Part shown: piece after piece, positions 27,392 through 32,211 of the stretch | Position numbering within the stretch: the stretch's first letter is position 1 | Layout: the number at the start of each line of letters is the position of its first letter | DNA from: Streptococcus sp. DD13 | GTDB taxonomy: Bacteria; Bacillota; Bacilli; Lactobacillales; Streptococcaceae | DNA: 32,211 nucleotides | Reading direction: 5' to 3' | Assembly (NCBI RefSeq): GCF_001578875.1 | Contig: NZ_KQ969506.1 | Coordinates: 561,838 to 594,048 of the forward strand | Program-made: the position numbers and the translations under genes | The notes under the pieces: model-generated | Told to the model about the DNA's origin: nothing | The model's database searches: none | The model's input: the letters and a program-made list of their open reading frames with translations, nothing else

Positions 27392-28021
27392 CTATTTCGG
27401 TTCAACTTTGAGTAGGACATCTGCTATAGTTTCTGCAAACTGCATATCGTGGGTGACCACAATTTGAGTCATTCCAAGTTCACGATTTTGCAGAATCAGT
27501 TTTTCCACTTCCAATCGCAACTCAGGGTCCAGAGCTGAAGTTGGCTCATCATAGCCAATTATCTCGGGATCAATCATCATGGCTCTCGCCAAAGCTACCC
27601 GCTGCTTCTGTCCACCTGACAATGAGAACGGATAGGCTGTGGCATGTTGCTCCAAGCCCAAGCGTTCTAACAGTTGCTGGGCTTTTTTCTCTGCCTCTTC
27701 TTTAGACATTCCCATGGTCTTGATGGGAGACAGGGTCAAGTTTTCAAGAACAGATAAATGTGGAAAAAGTTGGAAATCCTGGAACACAAACCCCAACAAA
27801 TTTCGTTTGCCCAATTCATCCAAGGCCAAGGATTGGCCATTATAGAGGATTTCTCCTGAATCAATGGTCTCAAGACCTGCTAGCATACGAAGTAGGGTCG
27901 TTTTTCCACCACCAGACGGTCCAACAATGACCAAGATCTTTTTTTCAGGGATGGTCAAGCTAAAATTGGACAAAATGTCCTTGTTTCCAAAACGTTTATT
28001 GATATTTTTTAATTCTAACAT
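27392..28021 (-). CDS. Amino-acid ABC transporter ATP-binding protein
   Basis: This 209-residue ATPase of the polar amino-acid uptake family has Walker A GPSGGGKTT (about 34-42), signature LSGGQKQR and Walker [13 protein letters not shown]. The D-loop and H-loop THDMQFA are also present. The Walker B contains Tyr-Asp rather than the more common Leu/Met-Asp. It is shorter than many relatives (about 240) but complete, ending soon after the H-loop. It lies 9 bp after the permease gene. Confidence 0.93.
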   Translation of the reverse strand: MLELKNINKRFGNKDILSNFSLTIPEKKILVIVGPSGGGKTTLLRMLAGLETIDSGEILYNGQSLALDELGKRNLLGFVFQDFQLFPHLSVLENLTLSPIKTMGMSKEEAEKKAQQLLERLGLEQHATAYPFSLSGGQKQRVALARAMMIDPEIIGYDEPTSALDPELRLEVEKLILQNRELGMTQIVVTHDMQFAETIADVLLKVEPK

Positions 28022-28030
28022 GGAAACCTC

Positions 28031-28672
28031 CTACTTGTAGTAGTTAAACTTCTTCTCGACTTGCTTGGAGATGAGGGTCACAAGACCAATCATAATCAAA
28101 TAGATGGCTCCTGCAACAAACATGGGCGCAAGACTGGCATCCCGATTAGCAGCCGTCCGACTAGCCAAGATCAAGTCACTGACACCCAAGGCGTAGACCA
28201 GTGAAGTGTCTTTGATCAGCGTCATCACCTCATTAAAGACACTAGGCAAAACCAATTTGGTAACCTGAGGGAGCGTGATAAAGCGCACCGTCTGCCAAGG
28301 GGACAATTTGAGAACCTTTGCAGCTTCATATTGACCCTTTGGAATAGCTGCAATCCCTCCCCGAAAGATCTCTGCAAAATAGGCTGCATAGTTGAGAGTA
28401 AAAGCCAGGACAGCCGCAGGTAACCGATCCAAGCGAACCCCCACATTTGGTAAGACATAATAAATAAAAATCAACTGAAGTAAGAGTGGAGTTCCCCTCA
28501 TAATCCAGATGTATAGATGGATCAACCAGTGGAGCGGCTTAAAATGGACTTGTAGCAAGAAGGCTACGGCAATTCCTAAAGGAATCGACAAAACTAAAAC
28601 CAGGGCAAATACCTGCAAGGTAACGCCAGCACCGCTTAACAAACTGGGTAAAATTTCCATTATATAAGACAT
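28031..28672 (-). CDS. Amino-acid ABC transporter permease
   Basis: This 213-residue HEQRO-family permease has membrane segments at about 8-32, 45-67, 75-100 and 180-205. The coupling loop is GQYEAAKVLKLSPWQTVRFI, followed by LPQVTKLVLPSVFNEV. The start at 28672 is chosen because AGGAGG lies 6 nt upstream; an earlier in-frame ATG at 28723 would include the promoter. It is first in its operon. Confidence 0.92.
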   Translation of the reverse strand: MSYIMEILPSLLSGAGVTLQVFALVLVLSIPLGIAVAFLLQVHFKPLHWLIHLYIWIMRGTPLLLQLIFIYYVLPNVGVRLDRLPAAVLAFTLNYAAYFAEIFRGGIAAIPKGQYEAAKVLKLSPWQTVRFITLPQVTKLVLPSVFNEVMTLIKDTSLVYALGVSDLILASRTAANRDASLAPMFVAGAIYLIMIGLVTLISKQVEKKFNYYK

Positions 28673-28703
28673 CTGGATCCTCCTGTTTAAAATAATGTTA
28701 CCT

Positions 28704-28731
28704 ATTATAGCATAAATAATCAATATTGCAA
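28704..28731 (-). promoter_or_regulatory. Promoter of the amino-acid ABC operon
   Basis: -35 TTGCAA (28726-28731) and -10 TATAAT (28704-28709) are 16 bp apart, with TGC giving an extended -10. The leader to the ATG is about 25 nt. Confidence 0.75.
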
Positions 28732-28945
28732 GGTGATGTCTACGTTTTCATAGAAAGATCAGAAATGAAAACGATCACGATAATCTACGCCCAATCAGAT
28801 AACTACCGTCAAAATTTCCCCTAACAAAGAGCCTAGCAAATTTCGACAATTGAATTTTTCATCCTGAATTCTAACTTACATTGTAAAAATTCAATTCAAC
28901 AGGTTTTCTTGCAAACAACTCGTTAAGACTCGGCCAGATACAAAA
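28732..28945. other. Gene-free stretch with a long inverted repeat
   Basis: No supported gene is seen here. A perfect 12-bp inverted repeat (AATTGAATTTTT at 28848-28859, AAAAATTCAATT at 28885-28896, 25-nt loop) is the main structure. A plus-strand ATG at 28764 opens only 18 codons and is not credible. All other frames are broken by frequent stops. Confidence 0.5.
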
Positions 28946-28975
28946 AGTGCCTGAAGCCAACAGGATTCAGACACT
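28946..28975 (-). terminator. Terminator downstream of glmS
   Basis: On the minus strand AGTGTCTGAA and TTCAGGCACT pair perfectly (one G-U), with a 10-nt loop and TTTTTG after. It is about 105 bp beyond the glmS stop, so the glmS mRNA has a long 3' untranslated region. Confidence 0.83.
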
Positions 28976-29014
28976 CAGAAGTTCTAGATAAGATATACCC
29001 TAAAGACTATACCT

Positions 29015-29061
29015 TGTTCGTAAGAGGAGCAGATTGTACTCCTTTTTAGGCCTGTTCGTAA
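29015..29061. repeat. Short direct repeats flanking a small hairpin after glmS
   Basis: TGTTCGTAA occurs at 29015-29023 and 29053-29061, flanking a 5-bp stem (AGGAG 29025-29029 / CTCCT 29039-29043) followed by TTTTT on the plus strand. Significance unknown. Confidence 0.4.
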
Positions 29062-29080
29062 AACAACAGACTATTTCCGA

Positions 29081-30898
29081 CTATTCTACTGTTACCGCCT
29101 TGGCTAGATTTCGAGGTTTGTCAACATCCAAACCACGTTGCAGGGAGGCATAATAGGCGATTAATTGGGTCGGAATGACCATTGAAATGCTGGACAGGAA
29201 TGGATGGACTTGGTTGACGATAATATCATCGCCATCCTTTTCTAATCCTTCTTCTACGATGGTCAAGACACTCGCACCACGAGCGGCCACTTCTTGGATA
29301 TTCCCTCTAGTATGCGCTGCAACCGTCTCACTGGCAGAAATCAAACCAAGAACAGGAGTCCCATCTTCAATCAGCGAGATCGTTCCGTGTTTCAATTCGC
29401 CGGCAGCAAAGCCTTCGCATTGGATATACGAAATTTCTTTTAGTTTCAACGATGCTTCCATCGCAACGTAATAGTCATTGCCACGTCCGATATAAAAGGC
29501 ATTTCGACGATCTGTCAAGAGCTTTTCCACTTTCTCAGCAATGGAGTCTTTTTCAGAAAGCGTTGCTTCAATGGATTGAGCAACAATAGACAACTCATGA
29601 ACCAAATCAAATTCCAAAGCTTCTTGTTTGCCATTTGCTTCACCAACAGCCTTTGATAAGAAAGCTAAGGCAGCGATTTGAGCTGTGTAAGCTTTGGTAG
29701 AGGCAACCGCAATCTCTGGACCTGCATGAAGTAACATGGTATAGCTCGCTTCACGAGACAAGGTGGACCCAGGAACATTGGTCACAGTTAAGCTTGGAAT
29801 GCCCAGTTCATTTGCTTTCACCAAAACTTGACGGCTATCTGCTGTTTCTCCTGATTGGCTCAGCAAGATAAACATTGGTTTTTGGCTCAAGAGGGGCATG
29901 TTGTAGCCCCATTCGGAGGCCACACCTAGTTCAACTGGCGTATCCGTTAACTTTTCAATCATGGCCTTAGACGCAAATCCAGCATTATAGGAAGTTCCAG
30001 CTGCTAGGATATAGATCCGGTCAGCCTCTTGAACTGAACGGACGATAGCTGGATCAACAGTTAGCTTTCCTTCCGCATCTGCATAGGTTGAAATCAACTT
30101 CCGCATCACAGTTGGCTGCTCATCGATTTCCTTCAGCATATAAAACGGATAGGTCCCTTTTCCGATATCTGAGAGGTCTAGCTCAGCCGTATAAGTTTCC
30201 CGCTCCAACTTGTTTCCTTCATAGTCGGTCACCACGATAGCTTCCTTCGTTAAAACAACGAGTTCCTTATCATGGATTTCCATGAATTCACTGGTTTCGC
30301 GAATCATCGCCATGGCATCTGAACACACCATGTTGTAACCATCACCCACACCAATCAAGAGAGGGGATTTGTTCTTTGCTACATAGATAGTGTCTGGATC
30401 TGTCGTATCCACCAAGGCAAATGCATAAGAACCTTGGATGATGTGCAAAGCTTTTTTGAAGGCTTCCAAAGTAGAAAGTCCTTCTTCTTCCACAAAATGT
30501 CCAACTAAATGAACAGCAATCTCCGTATCTGTCTGCCCTTTAAACTGATGGTCCGCCAGGTATTGTTCCTTGATTTGGAGATAATTTTCAATCACCCCAT
30601 TATGAACAAGGACAAATCGCCCTGAGGCAGAGGTATGAGGATGGGCATTGTCTTCGGTAGCTTGCCCATGGGTCGCCCAACGCGTATGACCAATCCCGGT
30701 TGATCCTGCAACGTCAATCCCTAACTTCGAACGGAGATTCGCAATACGGCCAACCGATTTGACCAATTTTCCATTTCCTGCATCTTGGATGACATAGATA
30801 CCAGCCGAGTCATAGCCACGGTATTCCAGCTTTTCCAAGCCTTGCATCAGGATGTCCGTCGCATTTCGATGTCCCACAACACCTACAATTCCACACAT
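29081..30898 (-). CDS. glmS: Glutamine-fructose-6-phosphate aminotransferase
   Basis: This 605-residue enzyme makes glucosamine-6-phosphate from fructose-6-phosphate and glutamine, the first step of cell-wall amino-sugar synthesis. The N-terminal class-II glutamine amidotransferase begins with Met-Cys-Gly-Ile-Val-Gly (catalytic Cys after Met removal) and includes GHTRWATHG (about 73-81) and VHNGVIENY. Two SIS sugar-isomerase domains follow, with SQSGETADS (about 350) and CEGFAAGELKHG (about 490); the C-terminus reads DKPRNLAKAVTVE. Promoter operators suggest NagR control by amino-sugar status. No consensus Shine-Dalgarno lies at the normal distance. Confidence 0.98.
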   Translation of the reverse strand: MCGIVGVVGHRNATDILMQGLEKLEYRGYDSAGIYVIQDAGNGKLVKSVGRIANLRSKLGIDVAGSTGIGHTRWATHGQATEDNAHPHTSASGRFVLVHNGVIENYLQIKEQYLADHQFKGQTDTEIAVHLVGHFVEEEGLSTLEAFKKALHIIQGSYAFALVDTTDPDTIYVAKNKSPLLIGVGDGYNMVCSDAMAMIRETSEFMEIHDKELVVLTKEAIVVTDYEGNKLERETYTAELDLSDIGKGTYPFYMLKEIDEQPTVMRKLISTYADAEGKLTVDPAIVRSVQEADRIYILAAGTSYNAGFASKAMIEKLTDTPVELGVASEWGYNMPLLSQKPMFILLSQSGETADSRQVLVKANELGIPSLTVTNVPGSTLSREASYTMLLHAGPEIAVASTKAYTAQIAALAFLSKAVGEANGKQEALEFDLVHELSIVAQSIEATLSEKDSIAEKVEKLLTDRRNAFYIGRGNDYYVAMEASLKLKEISYIQCEGFAAGELKHGTISLIEDGTPVLGLISASETVAAHTRGNIQEVAARGASVLTIVEEGLEKDGDDIIVNQVHPFLSSISMVIPTQLIAYYASLQRGLDVDKPRNLAKAVTVE

Positions 30899-30909
30899 AT
30901 TTTTTTACT

Positions 30910-30929
30910 CGTAGTAGGTCACTACTACG
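30910..30929 (-). promoter_or_regulatory. Leader hairpin directly upstream of glmS start
   Basis: CGTAGTAG and CTACTACG form a perfect 8-bp stem with a 4-nt loop, ending 11 nt before the ATG. The only purine-rich SD-like run (AAAGAAAGG) lies on the far, 5' side of the hairpin. Folding would bring it near the start codon, so this may tune translation. Confidence 0.5.
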
Positions 30930-30951
30930 CCTTTCTTTTACTTTTTTTAAA

Positions 30952-30967
30952 ATTGGTATAGTCAACT
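30952..30967 (+). promoter_or_regulatory. NagR-type (dre) operator, downstream copy
   Basis: ATTGGTATAGTCAACT resembles the GntR-family NagR/YvoA operator (ATTGGTATAGACCACT type). It lies roughly 20-35 nt downstream of the predicted glmS transcription start, a roadblock position. Confidence 0.72.
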
Positions 30968-30993
30968 TAGAAAAATACAAACCAATTAAATTC

Positions 30994-31022
30994 AGTATAT
31001 ACCATGTATTCAGTCTTGTCAA
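30994..31022 (-). promoter_or_regulatory. glmS promoter
   Basis: -35 TTGACA (31017-31022) and -10 TATACT (30994-30999) are 17 bp apart on the minus strand. A further TGGTATA core overlaps the -10. The leader is about 90 nt. Confidence 0.85.
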
Positions 31023-31029
31023 TCATAAA

Positions 31030-31046
31030 ATTGGTATAGGTCTATT
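31030..31046 (+). promoter_or_regulatory. NagR-type (dre) operator, upstream copy
   Basis: ATTGGTATAGGTCTATT shares ATTGGTATAG with the downstream copy, in the same orientation 78 bp away. It sits just upstream of the glmS -35 and abuts the terminator of the preceding gene. Confidence 0.72.
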
Positions 31047-31050
31047 AAAA

Positions 31051-31070
31051 AACTGAGGAAACCCTCAGTT
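31051..31070 (-). terminator. Terminator after the signal-peptidase-like gene
   Basis: AACTGAGG and CCTCAGTT pair around a 4-nt loop and are followed by TTTTAATAG on the minus strand, 9 bp past the stop. It insulates glmS from its upstream neighbour. Confidence 0.88.
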
Positions 31071-31079
31071 CACATTTGC

Positions 31080-31613
31080 TTATTCTTCATCCATGCCCGT
31101 CTCCACAAAGCCAATCTTGTTCACCGGTAAAATTCTTAGAGTCATTTTTCCGATGATTTGAGAACGATTCACCAATCCAAAAGTCCTACTATCTGCCTGA
31201 TTGGACCGACGATCATTTAAAATGAGATATTGATTTTTCCCAATTTTTTCAGATTCACTATTTGGCAGAGAACGAACTTGAAAATCCTCGGTCTCCGTGT
31301 TAACCGACAAGTAAGACTCTTTTACGATTTCATCATTCCGATAGAGGATATTGTCCATATAGCGGACAGTATCCCCACTTGTCCCAATGATCCGCCCCAC
31401 ATACTCCTTATCCTCCACCTTATAAAGGACAAAGTCTCCGTAATGAAGGGAGGCATGCATGTTGACCAATACACGATCTCCTTTCTTCAGATAAGTATTG
31501 GACATTTGATTGGTAACAGTGACTGTCTCAAACACCCAGGTGTTCAATGCCCAAATACCCAGTACAAATGCTAGGATAATACTAATATATTTAACTAAAT
31601 CTCTCTTGACCAT
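31080..31613 (-). CDS. Signal-peptidase-I-like membrane protein, probably non-catalytic
   Basis: This 177-residue S26-family protein has one N-terminal membrane segment (about 8-28) and an extracytoplasmic body. Box C/D-like KKGDRVLVNM and GRIIGTSGDTVRY are clear, as is box E NDRRSNQADSRTFG. The catalytic dyad is not conserved. Where SPase I has Asp-Ser-Met-x-Pro-Thr-Leu, this has Gln36-Met37-Ser38-Asn-Thr-Tyr-Leu, so the Ser is shifted by one and the Pro is lost. The Lys of Y-V-K-R-I-I-G is Gly73. Inactive SPase homologues of this kind (SipA) assist pilus assembly in group A streptococcus, but no pilus genes are visible here. It has its own promoter and terminator. Confidence 0.85.
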   Translation of the reverse strand: MVKRDLVKYISIILAFVLGIWALNTWVFETVTVTNQMSNTYLKKGDRVLVNMHASLHYGDFVLYKVEDKEYVGRIIGTSGDTVRYMDNILYRNDEIVKESYLSVNTETEDFQVRSLPNSESEKIGKNQYLILNDRRSNQADSRTFGLVNRSQIIGKMTLRILPVNKIGFVETGMDEE

Positions 31614-31632
31614 ACAAACTTCCTCCCCTACC

Positions 31633-31638
31633 AGTATA
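31633..31638 (-). promoter_or_regulatory. Extended -10 promoter of the signal-peptidase-like gene
   Basis: TGCTATACT on the minus strand gives the -10 at 31633-31638, close before the start, with GGGGAGG as ribosome-binding site 8 nt from the ATG. No clear -35 is seen. Confidence 0.5.
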
Positions 31639-31658
31639 GCATATTTTTAGCATTTCTG

Positions 31659-32211
31659 TTAGCCCAGCTGTAAGATTGCTTGGGCAAGAGCATGACCTAC
31701 GACTTGATTGCCCTTCGCATTTAAGTGAACCCCATCACTATAAAGTTCCCCTTTATTTTCGGTCAACTCATAAAGGTCTACGACTGGAAGGGAGAGCTCC
31801 TGGCCAAGTTGCTTTAGAAAAGGTCGGATCGAATGGGCTAGGACGTGATTGTCTAGTCCGTACCGACTGGTCGGAATAAATGGCGGAATAAGTAAAAATA
31901 TCTCTGGATGCGAAGTCATACTGGCATAGGAAGCTAGCCTGCTCCTGTATTCCATTTCAAAACGTTCTTTCTCCCAATACTGAGGGCGTGTGTCGTTGGT
32001 CCCCAGCATTAAAAGTACCAAATTGGCCTGCGAACTGAGAGAAGCTTGCGCATTTTTCTCCTGGAAATACGGAAAATCAGAACTAGATTGCAAGGAACGT
32101 CCCGCTAAACCATAGTTGGCAATCCTAAAAAAAGAGCCTAACTCTGCTAGTAAATAAGCCGGATAGGACTCTTTCGACCGATCTACCAACCCATACCCAT
32201 AAGTCAGACTA
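31659..32211 (-). CDS. SGNH/GDSL-family hydrolase (5' end beyond window)
   Basis: The visible 183 codons include most of an SGNH esterase or acetylhydrolase. Block I is seen as SLTYGYGLVD at the extreme right edge; its first Ser is the predicted nucleophile, and the preceding Gly-Asp is cut off. The block II Gly is in NYGLAGRSL, block III is LMLGTNDTR and block V DGVHLNAKGN supplies the Asp-His pair. No signal peptide can be judged because the N-terminus is missing. The substrate is unknown; family members deacylate lipids, carbohydrates or peptidoglycan. It ends 45 bp upstream of the signal-peptidase-like gene. Confidence 0.88.
   Translation of the reverse strand, partial: SLTYGYGLVDRSKESYPAYLLAELGSFFRIANYGLAGRSLQSSSDFPYFQEKNAQASLSSQANLVLLMLGTNDTRPQYWEKERFEMEYRSRLASYASMTSHPEIFLLIPPFIPTSRYGLDNHVLAHSIRPFLKQLGQELSLPVVDLYELTENKGELYSDGVHLNAKGNQVVGHALAQAILQLG

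Noticed and set aside
28764-28820. Possible 18-codon plus-strand ORF (MKTITIIYAQ...)
   Set aside because: Too short, with no strong ribosome-binding site, and it stops before any domain could form; at most a gene relic.
30899-31079. glmS ribozyme
   Set aside because: The leader is only about 90 nt and has no pseudoknotted ribozyme core; operator-type repeats are present instead.
1-32211. CRISPR arrays, tRNA genes, prophage or complete insertion sequences
   Set aside because: No regularly spaced repeats, cloverleaf-like sequence, transposase or phage gene was seen on either strand.

Overview
The window is a chromosomal segment of a low-GC Firmicute, almost certainly a Streptococcus of the mitis/sanguinis/parasanguinis type. 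Markers for this are a pneumococcal-type histidine-triad (Pht) protein, CiaR/CiaH, a double-pstB phosphate operon, Spx, an MntE-like manganese exporter and a streptococcal mtlA-mtlR-mtlF-mtlD mannitol operon. There are no rRNA or tRNA genes, CRISPR arrays, prophage genes or intact insertion sequences. Most genes lie on the minus strand; only 17500-20936 (HAD phosphatase, pepT, mntE) reads on the plus strand.

Layout from the left. 1-2800: the start of a small lipoprotein gene and a zinc-scavenging Pht protein, whose promoter is bracketed by two AdcR-type zinc-repressor boxes. 2900-5062: ciaH and ciaR with a CiaR box and promoter. ciaR is interrupted by a one-base deletion in an A-homopolymer. 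5124-10147: the phosphate operon pstS-pstC-pstA-pstB-pstB-phoU with its own promoter. 10162-12963: spx, a UPF0223 gene, an inositol-monophosphatase-family gene and the rRNA methyltransferase gene rsmF, behind an extended -10 promoter. 12971-17355: ribF, truB, an AT-rich alpha/beta hydrolase gene broken by an amber codon, a GNAT acetyltransferase and a DUF2130 coiled-coil protein. 17500-20936: a Cof-type HAD phosphatase translationally coupled to pepT, then mntE. 21066-26503: the mannitol PTS operon with a palindromic operator candidate. 26505-28731: a polar amino-acid (probably cystine) ABC transporter. 28673-29080: a gene-poor gap with several hairpins. 29081-31046: glmS with two NagR (dre) type operators around its promoter. 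31080-32211: a signal-peptidase-I-like protein that lacks its catalytic lysine, and the 3' part of an SGNH hydrolase gene.

Themes are metal handling (AdcR/Pht zinc, MntE manganese), phosphate uptake beside an envelope-stress two-component system, amino-sugar and mannitol regulation, and cell-surface processing. No wholly new multi-gene system stands out. The best leads are a tandem, degenerate second EIIB domain in MtlA, the probably non-catalytic signal-peptidase homologue, the Arg-for-His H-loop in one PstB, the ciaR frameshift, and the glmS leader, which has a hairpin where a Shine-Dalgarno would be expected.
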